From: Chloroflexota bacterium
Lineage (GTDB): Bacteria > Chloroflexota > Anaerolineae > Anaerolineales > UBA4823
Reading direction: 5' to 3'
Assembly: GCA_029265355.1 (NCBI GenBank)
Contig: JAJUJL010000025.1
Span: forward strand, 1-58,574
Length of the DNA stretch: 58,574 nucleotides
How positions within the stretch are numbered: position 1 is the stretch's first letter; every line of letters starts with the position of its first letter. The notes beneath the pieces were generated by a model. That model worked only from the letters and a program-made list of their open reading frames with translations, was not told where the DNA came from and ran no database searches. The translations under genes and the position numbers were made by a program. Below are positions 16,690-25,343 of the stretch, piece after piece.

Positions 16690-18645
16690 ATGGCTCACAC
16701 CTTTACCGTAACCTTTGATGGCTTTCCAGAGCCGGTGCGCGTGCCCAGCGGTTCGCTGCTTTCGGACGCCGTGCGCCTGGCCGGCATCGAACTGCAGCAA
16801 CCCTGCGGGGGGCAAGGGCGCTGCGGGCGCTGCGCGGTGCTGGTGCAATCCGGAGCGGTGCGGCGGCGCTCTTCGCTGCGCCTGTCCGCTGAGGACGTGG
16901 CGGCTGGCTATGCCCTGGCCTGCCAGACGGTGATCGAGGGCGACCTGCAGGTGCATGTGCCGCCGCAGGAGAAGATCGAGCGCCGCCTGACCACCGACCG
17001 CACCGCCGTGGAGGTCTCCCCGCCAGCCGATTACGACCCTGCCACGGTGCAGCCATTGCGCCGCTACACGCTGACCCTCTCCCCGCCCAGCATGGACGAC
17101 CAGACCGATGATTGGGCGCGCTTGCAAACCGCCCTGCGCCAACAAGCCGGGCTCAGCGAGGTGAAAGTCTCTTTACCGGTTTTGCGGCGCATCGGGCAGG
17201 CGCTGCGCGATGGCGACTGGACTGTGACCGTCACCCTGGACATGAAGACCTGGGACTGCCCGGGCTGCCCGGCGGCGCTGATCGACATACAGCCCGGCGT
17301 GATCCCGGCTGGCGATCCGCTGTGGGGCGTGGCGATCGATATCGGCACCACCACCGTCACCCTGTGGTTGGTCGATCTGATCACCGGCAAAGTGCAGGCC
17401 CAGGCTTCGGAGTACAACCAGCAGATCAACCGCGGCGAGGATGTCATCTCGCGCATCATCTACGCCTCTAAGTCGCCGGAGAACGGCGAAGAGATGCAAC
17501 GCCTGGTGTTGGACACCATCCACGATGTGCTCAAGCGCGCCTGCGGACGGGTTGGCATCCAACCGGAGCAAGTGATGAAGGCGGTGATCGCCGGCAACAG
17601 CACCATGATGCACCTGTTGCTGGGCATACCCGCTGCCAGCATCCGCCTGTCGCCGTTCGTCACCGCTGTCAATCATGTTCCCACCCTGTCGGCCAGCGAG
17701 GTGGGCCTGGGCATTCATCCCAACGCCACCGTGGACTGCCTGCCGGGCGTGGCGTCTTACGTCGGCGCGGATATCACCGCTGGCGTTTACGCCTCCGGCA
17801 TGGAAACTGCCCAGGGCATCACCCTGTTCCTGGATGTGGGCACCAACGGCGAGACGGTGCTGGGTACTCGCGATTGGCTGGTGACCTGCGCCTGCTCGGC
17901 GGGGCCGGCTTTCGAAGGGGCTGGCGTGCGCTACGGTATGCGCGCCACCCGGGGCGCCATTGAAGAAGTGTGGATCAACGCTGAGACCGCCGAGCCCACT
18001 TACCGGGTGATTGGTGGCGTCAAGCCCTCCGGCATCTGCGGCTCGGGGCTGATCTCGCTGTTGGCAGAGATGTTCATGACTGGCGTGATCGATAAAGCCG
18101 GGCATTACAACACCCACCTGAACACGCCGCGCATCCGCGAAGGCGAGCACGGGCTGGAGTATGTCGTCGCCTGGGCGGATGAAACCTACTGCGGGCGAGA
18201 CATCGCCATCACCCACGTGGATGTGGACAACCTGCTGCGCGCCAAGGCCGCCATCTACGCCGGTTTCACCGTGATGAGCGAGTCGGTTGGCGTGCCGCTG
18301 GACGCTGTCGAACAGGTGTTGATCGGCGGCTCGTTTGGCAAATACATCAATGTCGAGAAAGCCGTGCAGATTGGCCTGCTGCCCGATATGCCCTGGGAGC
18401 GCTTCCAGTTCCTGGGCAACACCTCGGTCAAAGGGGCATACTTCGCCTTGCTCGACCAGCGCGCTCGCCAGCGCATCCACGAGATCGCGGCGCGCATGAC
18501 CTACATCGAGCTTTCCGCCGACAACAGCTTTTACGACGCCTTCATGTCGGCCATGTTCCTGCCGCACACCGATTACCGGCGCTTTCCCACGATTGCCGCC
18601 GCGCTCGAGGAAACCACCAAAAACCTGAGCCGCCCTGGCTCATGA
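16690..18645 (+). CDS. RACo: reductive activator of the corrinoid/iron-sulfur protein
   Basis: A 651-residue protein with an N-terminal [2Fe-2S] domain (C39, C45, C48, C78; CGGQGRCGRC, then LACQ), a linker, and a C-terminal ASKHA ATPase-fold domain (AIDIGTTTVTLWLVDL, VIAGNSTMMHLLLG, FLDVGTNGETVLG, GPAFEGAGVRYGMRA, GICGSGLISLLAEMF). It reduces inactive Co(II) CoFeSP to Co(I) at the cost of ATP. Its place between acsC and acsE makes it the dedicated activator of this cluster. It shares the whole architecture with 6355-8196 but is clearly diverged in sequence. Confidence 0.92.
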   Translation: MAHTFTVTFDGFPEPVRVPSGSLLSDAVRLAGIELQQPCGGQGRCGRCAVLVQSGAVRRRSSLRLSAEDVAAGYALACQTVIEGDLQVHVPPQEKIERRLTTDRTAVEVSPPADYDPATVQPLRRYTLTLSPPSMDDQTDDWARLQTALRQQAGLSEVKVSLPVLRRIGQALRDGDWTVTVTLDMKTWDCPGCPAALIDIQPGVIPAGDPLWGVAIDIGTTTVTLWLVDLITGKVQAQASEYNQQINRGEDVISRIIYASKSPENGEEMQRLVLDTIHDVLKRACGRVGIQPEQVMKAVIAGNSTMMHLLLGIPAASIRLSPFVTAVNHVPTLSASEVGLGIHPNATVDCLPGVASYVGADITAGVYASGMETAQGITLFLDVGTNGETVLGTRDWLVTCACSAGPAFEGAGVRYGMRATRGAIEEVWINAETAEPTYRVIGGVKPSGICGSGLISLLAEMFMTGVIDKAGHYNTHLNTPRIREGEHGLEYVVAWADETYCGRDIAITHVDVDNLLRAKAAIYAGFTVMSESVGVPLDAVEQVLIGGSFGKYINVEKAVQIGLLPDMPWERFQFLGNTSVKGAYFALLDQRARQRIHEIAARMTYIELSADNSFYDAFMSAMFLPHTDYRRFPTIAAALEETTKNLSRPGS

Positions 18646-18663
18646 GGAGGAAAGGATCTATTT

Positions 18664-19587
18664 ATGTACATCATTGGAGAAAATATCCATATCATTTCGG
18701 ATAAAGTCAAGGCCGCCCTGAAAGAACGCGACGCGAAGTTCTTCCAGGACCTGGCAGTGCGCCAGGTGGAAGCCGGAGCCCAGGCGCTGGACCTGAACCT
18801 GGGGCCGCGCAAAGCCGACTGGCAGGAAGTCTTCCCCTGGATCGTGGACACCGTCCAGGCTGTGGTTGACGTGCCGCTCTCCTTCGACAGCACCAACATC
18901 CTGGGCATCGAGGCCGGCCTGCAGCGCGTCACCAAAGCCCAGCCGATCATCAACTCCACCTCCGCCGAGCCGGAGCGCCTGGAGAAAGTGCCCTTGCTGG
19001 CCAAGAAGTACAACACCCGCCTGATCGCCCTGACCATGGGCTCTTCCGGCATTCCCGTGGCAGCCGATGAGCGCGTCAATATCGCCCTGGAAAAGATCAT
19101 CCCGCGCATGCTGGAGATCGACTTCCCGATCAGTGACCTGATCATTGACCCGCTGGTGCTGACCGTCTCGGGTTGCCAGGAGTATTGCCCGCACCTCATT
19201 GAAGCGGTGCGCACGCTGCAGTACGCCTGGGATCCGCCGCCAGCCATCTCGGTCGGGCTGTCGAACGTTTCCAACGCGGTGCCCAACGAGAACCGCCCGT
19301 TGATCAACCGCGTCTACTGCGCCATGCTGATGGGCGTAGGCTTGAAGATGATGATCGCCAACCCGCTCGAGCGTGAGCTGATGGAAGTGGTGCGCATCAT
19401 CGAGCAGCGCGACGCCTCCACGCCGGTGGGCGCCCTGTACCTGAAGATCGCCGATCGCATCGCCAACATGGAAGAGCCGAGCATCGAAGACGTAGATATG
19501 AGCGATCCCGAACAGGCTGCCATCTGGAAGACGGTGCAGATCCTGCTCAACAAGGTCATCTACGCCGAAAGCTACCTGAGCCAATAA
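18664..19587 (+). CDS. acsE: Methyltetrahydrofolate:corrinoid/iron-sulfur protein methyltransferase
   Basis: A 307-residue TIM-barrel protein of the pterin-binding family. It moves the methyl group of CH3-THF to Co(I) of CoFeSP. Pterin-site motifs are seen: GENIHIISDKV, ALDLNLGP, VPLSFDSTN, PIINSTSAE, LIIDPLVLTVSG and ISVGLSNVSNAVP. It is ~45 residues longer than the Moorella enzyme, mostly at the C-terminus. The ATG lies after GGAGGAAAGG. It is the last gene before a strong hairpin, so the fused MetVF gene downstream may be partly uncoupled. Confidence 0.92.
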   Translation: MYIIGENIHIISDKVKAALKERDAKFFQDLAVRQVEAGAQALDLNLGPRKADWQEVFPWIVDTVQAVVDVPLSFDSTNILGIEAGLQRVTKAQPIINSTSAEPERLEKVPLLAKKYNTRLIALTMGSSGIPVAADERVNIALEKIIPRMLEIDFPISDLIIDPLVLTVSGCQEYCPHLIEAVRTLQYAWDPPPAISVGLSNVSNAVPNENRPLINRVYCAMLMGVGLKMMIANPLERELMEVVRIIEQRDASTPVGALYLKIADRIANMEEPSIEDVDMSDPEQAAIWKTVQILLNKVIYAESYLSQ

Positions 19588-19596
19588 TCAAGTTGT

Positions 19597-19633
19597 GGTG
19601 ACCATGCCATGGCGCAGCCATGGCATGGTCACC
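19597..19633 (+). terminator. 17-bp hairpin after acsE
   Basis: The arms are GGTGACCATGCCATGGC (19597-19613) and GCCATGGCATGGTCACC (19617-19633), perfectly paired with loop GCA. It is followed by CGCCTTATTATG, so the U-tract is weak. It may be a terminator, an attenuator or an mRNA-stabilising stem between acsE and metVF. Confidence 0.6.
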
Positions 19634-19671
19634 GCCTTATTATGTGAAGAATGTGACAAATGACATTCAAG

Positions 19672-19702
19672 GCGGGGTGACATATGACCATTGTCACCCC
19701 GC
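19672..19702 (+). promoter_or_regulatory. Second hairpin in the metVF leader
   Basis: GCGGGGTGACA (19672-19682) and TGTCACCCCGC (19692-19702) pair perfectly over a 9-nt loop. It lies 65 bp before the metVF start. Together with the stem at 19597-19633 it gives a leader with two strong hairpins. No anti-terminator pairing was established. Confidence 0.45.
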
Positions 19703-19766
19703 TTCTCGCGTATTAAAATTGGGACATAGCGTGTCAGGTTTCTTTGCACATTGCAGGAGGTCGTTT

Positions 19767-21260
19767 ATGCCGGTCTTCACCCCAGGTCGCCGTTGGCAGC
19801 CCCCCTTTATGCCCTTCAAAAGAGAACCCTTTGGACGGCGTGTGCTGGCAGCCGTCGAGAAAGCCATCAAGGGGCCTTTGTTCGGTTGCCGAATGTGCGG
19901 CAATTGCCTGTTGCAGGAGACAGCTTTTATCTGCCCGATGGAATGCCCCAAGGGCATTCGCAACGGCCCGTGCGGCGGCTCCACGCCGGAGAAGTGCTAC
20001 GTCGACGAGACGCGCCCCTGCATGTGGTACCAGATTTACGACCGCGCCTTCAAGATGGGGCGCGAAGAGATGCTGCTGGAAGTGCTGCCGCCGTTGGATT
20101 GGAACAAGGTGGGCACCGAAACCTGGGGCGATGTGGTGCGCCAGGTGCGCAAGGTGGGCGCTGGCAAAGTGGTCTCCGGCCTGGTTTCGCGCGACCCGAT
20201 GAGGCGCGCCCAGACCTGGGACTCTATCTTCCAGCCGGTGCGCCAGCCAGAGTGGTGGCAGGGCGACGCCGAGTACCACGCCCCTGCCTACTCCGAGCCG
20301 GTCTCTGAGCTGGAGCGACGCTTGAAAGCCGGGCAGTTCGTGGTCACCGGCGAGGTGGCTCCGCCCATGACGGTGGCGACCAAGAAGCTGGTGCAAAACA
20401 TCGAGCTGATCAAGCCCTACGTGGCGGCGGTCAACTTCACCGATTCGCCCTCCGCCACGCCGCGCATGTCCTCCTGGGCCTGCTCAGCTATGGCCATCCA
20501 GGCCGGCGCCGAGCCAGTGATGCAGATCGCCGCCCGCGACCGCACCCGCACCGGCCTGCAAGCCGAAGTGTTGGGCGCGGCTGCCTTGGGTGTGCGCAAC
20601 ATCCTGTGCCTGTCCGGCGACAGCATGCGCATGGCGCCCGAGCCGCGCGGCCGCATGGACATCGTGGATATCGACTCCATCCAGATGCTGTGGATACTGC
20701 GCCGCATGCGCGACGAGGGCAGGTACCTGGACGGGCGCGAGATCAAGTTCCCACCCAAGTACTTCCTGGGCGCGGCGGCTGCGCCGTTCGCCTCTGACCC
20801 GCGCTTCCAGGCCATCCGCGAGCACAAGAAAGTCAATGCCGGAGCGCAGTTCTTCCAGACCAACCTGGTTTATGACATCGGCGGCCTGGAGACCTGGCTG
20901 AACGCCATCGCCAGGCGGGACATCCTGGACAAGGTCTACATCCTGGTAGGCATCACCCCGTTGAAGAGCCTGAAGATCGCCCAGTACATGCACAACGAAG
21001 TGCCGGGCGTGTTCATCCCCGAGAAGCTGCTCAAGCGCATGGAAGCCGCCGGCGACGGCGCTGCCGAGGAAGGCGTGCAGATCGCCCTGGAGCTGATCGA
21101 GCAGGTCAAAGGTCTGCAGGGCATCCACGGCATCCACCTGATGGCGGTCGGCTGGGAAGAGATCGTGCCGCGCATTGTCACTGAGGCCGGGCTGCTGCCG
21201 GAGGGCTTCACGCCGCCGCAAGCGAAGGAAAAGCCCGCCAAAGTGGGCGTGATGAATTAG
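19767..21260 (+). CDS. metF: Fused MetV-MetF methylenetetrahydrofolate reductase
   Basis: A 497-residue protein. The open frame extends to 19620, but the ATG at 19767 has a strong GCAGGAGGT 6-7 bp upstream. Residues ~1-190 form a MetV-like zinc/iron-sulfur domain rich in cysteine (GCRMCGNCLLQ, FICPMECPKGI, NGPCGGS, EKCYVDETRPC). Residues ~195-497 form a MetF barrel (FVVTGEVAPPMTVATKK, MQIAARDRTRTGLQAEVLGA, ILCLSGDS, FFQTNLVYD). In many acetogens metV and metF are separate genes. The product makes methyl-THF, the substrate of AcsE. A strong terminator follows. Confidence 0.9.
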   Translation: MPVFTPGRRWQPPFMPFKREPFGRRVLAAVEKAIKGPLFGCRMCGNCLLQETAFICPMECPKGIRNGPCGGSTPEKCYVDETRPCMWYQIYDRAFKMGREEMLLEVLPPLDWNKVGTETWGDVVRQVRKVGAGKVVSGLVSRDPMRRAQTWDSIFQPVRQPEWWQGDAEYHAPAYSEPVSELERRLKAGQFVVTGEVAPPMTVATKKLVQNIELIKPYVAAVNFTDSPSATPRMSSWACSAMAIQAGAEPVMQIAARDRTRTGLQAEVLGAAALGVRNILCLSGDSMRMAPEPRGRMDIVDIDSIQMLWILRRMRDEGRYLDGREIKFPPKYFLGAAAAPFASDPRFQAIREHKKVNAGAQFFQTNLVYDIGGLETWLNAIARRDILDKVYILVGITPLKSLKIAQYMHNEVPGVFIPEKLLKRMEAAGDGAAEEGVQIALELIEQVKGLQGIHGIHLMAVGWEEIVPRIVTEAGLLPEGFTPPQAKEKPAKVGVMN

Positions 21261-21268
21261 AGAAATAA

Positions 21269-21294
21269 CCCCGCCTGGTGAAGGCGGGGTTTTT
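21269..21294 (+). terminator. Rho-independent terminator of the CODH/ACS cluster
   Basis: The stem CCCCGCC (21269-21275) pairs with GGCGGGG (21283-21289) over a 7-nt loop and is followed directly by TTTTT. It lies 8 bp after the metVF stop, a textbook intrinsic terminator and the end of the Wood-Ljungdahl operon. Confidence 0.92.
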
Positions 21295-21460
21295 GTTTGG
21301 CGCACGACACGGATTTCTACACGGATTGCACGGAGTCTTCCCTCCGGCAGGCGATCTTGTCGGGGCGACCCATGCGAGTTGAACCAGGCGCCAGCAGGTA
21401 AGGCAGGTATGCAGGCTGGCGCACTGCCTGGCGAAAAACGGGTCGCTCAGAAAGCACGCC

Positions 21461-21709
21461 TTATCTTCTCATCATCCTCAGCAAGTACAGCAGCACGATC
21501 GCCCCGACCAGCGCCGTGACCAGCGAGCCGAGCAGGCCGCCAATTGAAATTCCCAGCAGGTCGAACAGCCAGCCGCCCAGAAAGGCGCCGATCACACCCA
21601 CGATCATGTCCCCCACCACGCCGTAGCTGCCGCTCTTCATGATGCGCCCGGCCAACCAGCCTGCCGCAAGGCCAATCAACAAAAACCAAACCAATGATTG
21701 CAGTCCCAT
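21461..21709 (-). CDS. GlsB/YeaQ/YmgE-type small membrane protein
   Basis: An 82-residue protein with three hydrophobic segments (LVWFLLIGLAAGWLAG, VVGDMIVGVIGAFLGGWLF, LVTALVGAIVLLYLL) and the glycine-rich pattern of the transglycosylase-associated/YeaQ family. These are small inner-membrane proteins linked to stress in other bacteria; the biochemical role is unknown. The ATG at 21709 has AAGGAG upstream on the minus strand. It stands alone, convergent with the CODH/ACS cluster. Confidence 0.85.
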   Translation of the reverse strand: MGLQSLVWFLLIGLAAGWLAGRIMKSGSYGVVGDMIVGVIGAFLGGWLFDLLGISIGGLLGSLVTALVGAIVLLYLLRMMRR

Positions 21710-21915
21710 GGTGTTTTCTCCTTGACATTGGTTATACCATCAAACTCGGTCGAAGAATCACTTAACTTGCCAGGCCAGTGATATTTTGCTACATTCTTGA
21801 GGTGAGCGCGCGATAACCACTCTCCTGGTTATCGTCGAACCTGCCTTAATTCAGTGTCTGGAGTGGATTGTCCATGGACAGAACCGATCGGTGTCCGCTG
21901 AAGGGGTCTGTTGGC

Positions 21916-23904
21916 ATGTTCACCAGGATGCCTGGCTTGTTCACCGTCATTGCCCTGTGCTGGCTGGTCGCCTGCCAATCGATTGCCGCCCCCGCCCCAA
22001 CCGCTACGCTCCCCGCGCCAACCGCTTTGCCCCCACCTGTTCGCACTGCCGCCAGCCCCAGCCCCACCGCCACACCTGCCATACCCCCTGCCTCGCCCAC
22101 GCCGGAGTTTGCCCCTCACCCGATTCTGGGCGACCAGCGCGTGCGCCAGGCGTTGGCCTTGTGCACCGACCGCGCCGCGCTGGTGCGCTCGGTCTACCCA
22201 TGGCTGGATGAATCGGAGACGCTGGTCGCCGATTCAATTGTTCCGCCCCGCCATCCCGCCTACGCCGGCGATGCGGCGGATTTCACCCGCTACCCCTTCG
22301 ATGCGCAGCAAGGCATGACGCTGCTGGAACAGGCCGGTTGGAAGCTGGCGAGCGGCGCTGCCTACCGAACCAATGCCAGCGGCGATGAGCTGGCGCTCAC
22401 CCTGACCACGACCGAATCCAGCTTCCGCAGAGCCTGGAGCGAAGCCTGGGTCGAGCAGATGGCAGCCTGCGGCGTCCACATCTTGCTCGACCCGCAGTCG
22501 GCGGAGTGGCTGTTCGGCGCGGAGAGTGGCCTGAGCCGCCGCGACTTCGAGCTGGCCGCCTTCGCCTGGCAGGCTGGATTCGATTTTGGCACCCTGGATG
22601 CGTTTGCGCGCTACGCCTGCGAGCAGGTTCCGTCGTTGGACAATGGCTGGCAGGGGCAGAATTTCTCAGGCTGGTGCAACCCGACCGTGGACGCCGCGCT
22701 GCAGGAAGCTGCCGCCAGCCTGGAGCAGCCTGTGCAGCTCCGCGCCCTGCAGCGCTTGCAGGTGGAGCACACGCGTGAGCTGCCCGAGCTGCCGCTCTTC
22801 TACCGCCTGGACCTGTTCGCCGCCAACCCGGGCCTGGAGAACTTCGACCCTCCGGAAGATGGCATGCACACCTGGAACGCTGCACAATGGCGCATCCCTG
22901 GCAGGGATACGATCATCATCGGCGAGGATGGTGAGCCGGCTGCGCCGCTGTGGTTCGAGCCAGCCTATGTCGCCGGTGTGATTCGCACGCTGATCATGGG
23001 CAGCGACGTCGTGCCGCGCGCTGGCGCTTATCAGCCAGTGATGCTCAAAGAGCTTCCTTCTCTTGACAACGGCGGTGTGACGCTTGAGCTGGCGACTGTG
23101 AGAGAAGGCGACCGGGTGGTGGATTGGCGCGGCGAGGTGGTCGAGTTGCAGCCAGGCGCGCTGGTTGCGGACGCTGACGGGCTCAGGCATGCCTATGCTG
23201 GCGGCGAGATTGCCATGCGCCAGCTCATCGTCACCTATCAATTCGTGGACGGCCTGGCCTGGTCGGATGGCGAGCCCGTCTCCGCCGCCGATTACGAGCT
23301 GGGCTACCGCGCCCTGTGCGACCCCGCCGTGCGCGGCGAGGGGCCGTTCAGCGTGAATATGCCCGATCCAGCTCCCGCCTGTGATCGCATCGCTGCGGTG
23401 GAGTTTCTGAACGATGCCGCCTACCGCGTCGCCTGGCTGCCCGGTTTCACCGGGGCGCGCCTGGGCTACGCCGACCTGCCCTATTTCCTGCCGCCTTTCA
23501 GCCGCCTGCCTGCCCACCAGGCAGTTTCTGACGGGCGCAAGCTGGCGGAGACGCCCTTCCGTGAGTGGTTTGGCCTGGACGAGGTGTTGAAGAGCCCGTT
23601 GGGAGCCGGCCCGTATGTGCTCAAGAATTGGACCTACGGGCAGGGCATGCTCCTGGAAGCTAACCCGCATTATTTTGCCGGTCCGCCAGCCACACCGCGC
23701 ATCGAGATCCGCTTCCTGGAGCACGAACAGGCGCTGCGCGCCCTCGCCGCCGGCCAGGTGGATCTGCTGGATTGGGAGACGATTGGGCCGCAGGATGTCG
23801 AAGCCTTCCAGCTTGTTCAGGCTCAGCAAGAAGGCCGTGTGCGCCTGGTGAGGCGGCCCGCCAACACCTGGGAGCTGCTCAGTTTCAAGCTGCGGCTGCC
23901 CTGA
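21916..23904 (+). CDS. Family-5-type solute-binding lipoprotein with apparently permuted halves
   Basis: A 662-residue protein from the ATG at 21916; TTG 21868 and ATG 21874 in the same frame are alternatives. The signal ends in the lipobox LVAC, then comes a Pro/Ala/Thr linker. Residues ~70-310 resemble the C-terminal half of SBP_bac_5 peptide-binding proteins (LGDQRVRQALALCTDRAALV, then a PLFYRLDLFAANPGLENF-like end). Residues ~318-662 resemble the N-terminal half (PLWFEPAYVAGVIRTLIMG, GLAWSDGEPVSAADYELGY, GAGPYVLKNW) and end at LLSFKLRLP, where normal family members continue into the VRQAL segment. So the halves are in reverse order. No permease or ATPase genes are adjacent. The ligand is unknown. 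Confidence 0.7.
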   Translation: MFTRMPGLFTVIALCWLVACQSIAAPAPTATLPAPTALPPPVRTAASPSPTATPAIPPASPTPEFAPHPILGDQRVRQALALCTDRAALVRSVYPWLDESETLVADSIVPPRHPAYAGDAADFTRYPFDAQQGMTLLEQAGWKLASGAAYRTNASGDELALTLTTTESSFRRAWSEAWVEQMAACGVHILLDPQSAEWLFGAESGLSRRDFELAAFAWQAGFDFGTLDAFARYACEQVPSLDNGWQGQNFSGWCNPTVDAALQEAAASLEQPVQLRALQRLQVEHTRELPELPLFYRLDLFAANPGLENFDPPEDGMHTWNAAQWRIPGRDTIIIGEDGEPAAPLWFEPAYVAGVIRTLIMGSDVVPRAGAYQPVMLKELPSLDNGGVTLELATVREGDRVVDWRGEVVELQPGALVADADGLRHAYAGGEIAMRQLIVTYQFVDGLAWSDGEPVSAADYELGYRALCDPAVRGEGPFSVNMPDPAPACDRIAAVEFLNDAAYRVAWLPGFTGARLGYADLPYFLPPFSRLPAHQAVSDGRKLAETPFREWFGLDEVLKSPLGAGPYVLKNWTYGQGMLLEANPHYFAGPPATPRIEIRFLEHEQALRALAAGQVDLLDWETIGPQDVEAFQLVQAQQEGRVRLVRRPANTWELLSFKLRLP

Positions 23905-23966
23905 ACGACTGGGCGTCTTTTCGGCAATCTGATTATCAATTTTCGCCAGGCATTACCGTTGGCGAC

Positions 23967-24134
23967 GTAGGGGCAACAGCATCCGGCAGAACCGCCCTGC
24001 CGCCATCGCGCCGCGCTCCAGCCGGATGCTTTGCCCGCTGTGGGCGCGTCTCGAGAGGCCGGGGACGGGTCAAGCATTTGCCCGCTGGAGAGGCCTCCCT
24101 GCCAGGTGGGCTTTGGCAAATGCTTGACCCCTAC
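23967..24134. repeat. 168-bp palindromic dispersed repeat, copy A
   Basis: The element is bounded by GTAGGGG and CCCCTAC. It holds two hairpin modules. One is built on CATCCGGC/GCCGGATG with GGGCAA/TTGCCC flanks. The other is GGGTCAAGCATTTGCC (24067-24082) paired with GGCAAATGCTTGACCC (24115-24130). A closely similar 169-bp copy lies at 27014-27182 in the same orientation. It carries no gene and looks like a MITE- or REP-type element. Confidence 0.8.
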
Positions 24135-24183
24135 GAATACGAATGACCGGCGATCACACAGCCCGCTGCCGCGCGCTCGCCGC

Positions 24184-25161
24184 TCAGGGCTGTGTGGTCA
24201 AATACGTGTACAGCGCCGCCAGATCGTCATCGGTCATCTTGGAAGCGTTCTGCCAGGGCATGGTGACCGGGAAGGGATCGCCGCTGGGTTTCACGCCGCT
24301 GCGCATGGTGCTCACGAATTGTTCGAGGGTCATGCTGCTGACCAATGGGCGCGGGTTGGGCACTGCGGCGGAAACTGAAGACGCCGGCGCGCCCGTCATA
24401 TCCGAGCCGTGGCAGCCGCGGCAGTCGCCGAAAGTCGCCACGTATTTGCCATACGCTGCGCTCACGCCTTGCGGCGGCGCGTCGATCGAGGCCACGTACT
24501 TGGCGGGTGTACCGAACATGCCAGCGCCGTTCATCAATAACCCCACAAAGTTCATATAATCACCCGTGCGAGCGCTGTTTTCCACTGGCGGCAGGCTGCG
24601 CAGGTAGGCAATGATCGCCTGGGTGTCCTCGTCGCTCAGCTCGGTTGACGCCATCAATCCCATGATGCCGAGTCGCCGCCCGTCTTTGCTGATGCCAGCG
24701 CGGATCACGCGGAAAAGCTCGCCGTCGCTGTACGTCGCCAGTTTGCCGCCAGGGGTCAGGTTTTCGGCGATCATAGCGCCGATGAAACCAAACCCTTCAC
24801 CCTCGGCCATATTCCAACCGCCGGAGAGGGGGTGCTCGCCGCTCGGATTGCCATCCTGCCCAACGGCGCTGTGGCAGCCGATGCAGCTCAGGTTGACCAG
24901 GTAATCGCCGCGGGCGATTTGCTCGGGCGTGCCCGCCACGCGCAGGTCCGGGGCCGCTTGCTCGCCCGGAAAATACGCCAGGACGAATCCCTTGCCGCCC
25001 AGGAAGGCGACTCCTGCCAGCGCCAGGGTCAGCAGACCAGCCCCCAGGCCGCCAGCGATCTTGACCCACAGCCGTTTGGCGCGCAGCGCTCTCAGCGCCA
25101 GCCAGCCAGCCCCTATCGTCAAGACCAGTAAGATAACCAGTATCAGAAAATTGACCAACAT
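24184..25161 (-). CDS. Membrane-anchored di-heme cytochrome c
   Basis: A 325-residue protein with two N-terminal hydrophobic segments (LVNFLILVILLVLTIGAGWLA and a second around residues 35-58). Two class-I cytochrome c domains follow, with heme motifs CIGCH (followed by SAVGQ) and CRGCH (followed by GSDM). Methionine-rich segments near each could give the sixth iron ligand. The heme domains would face outside the membrane and pass electrons there. It is divergent from msrP, with a 182-bp shared upstream region. A link to the MsrPQ system is possible but not required. Confidence 0.85.
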   Translation of the reverse strand: MLVNFLILVILLVLTIGAGWLALRALRAKRLWVKIAGGLGAGLLTLALAGVAFLGGKGFVLAYFPGEQAAPDLRVAGTPEQIARGDYLVNLSCIGCHSAVGQDGNPSGEHPLSGGWNMAEGEGFGFIGAMIAENLTPGGKLATYSDGELFRVIRAGISKDGRRLGIMGLMASTELSDEDTQAIIAYLRSLPPVENSARTGDYMNFVGLLMNGAGMFGTPAKYVASIDAPPQGVSAAYGKYVATFGDCRGCHGSDMTGAPASSVSAAVPNPRPLVSSMTLEQFVSTMRSGVKPSGDPFPVTMPWQNASKMTDDDLAALYTYLTTQP

Positions 25162-25343
25162 TGCATTCCTCCGTATTGGTATGATCAGGATATGTTAGAT
25201 GAACCTATTGTACGATTTAAGCGTTCGCGATTCGTTACGATGAGCGTTACGAGGCGGCAAAATATTAACCAATACTTATCTTCTTTATAATCATTTTGTA
25301 ATCTTTGCCTGGTAAACTCGTTGAAAGCCAAGGAGTTTTCACC
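25162..25343. promoter_or_regulatory. Divergent promoter region between cytochrome c and msrP
   Basis: AT-rich spacer. A TATAAT at 25286-25291 is a likely -10 box for msrP; the -35 is weak (TTAACC at 25265-25270). A direct repeat of CGTTACGA occurs at 25233-25240 and 25245-25252, a 12-bp period that could be a regulator site. The same octamer occurs near 50511, upstream of the fructokinase gene. The msrP Shine-Dalgarno AAGGAG lies at 25330-25335. Confidence 0.4.
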
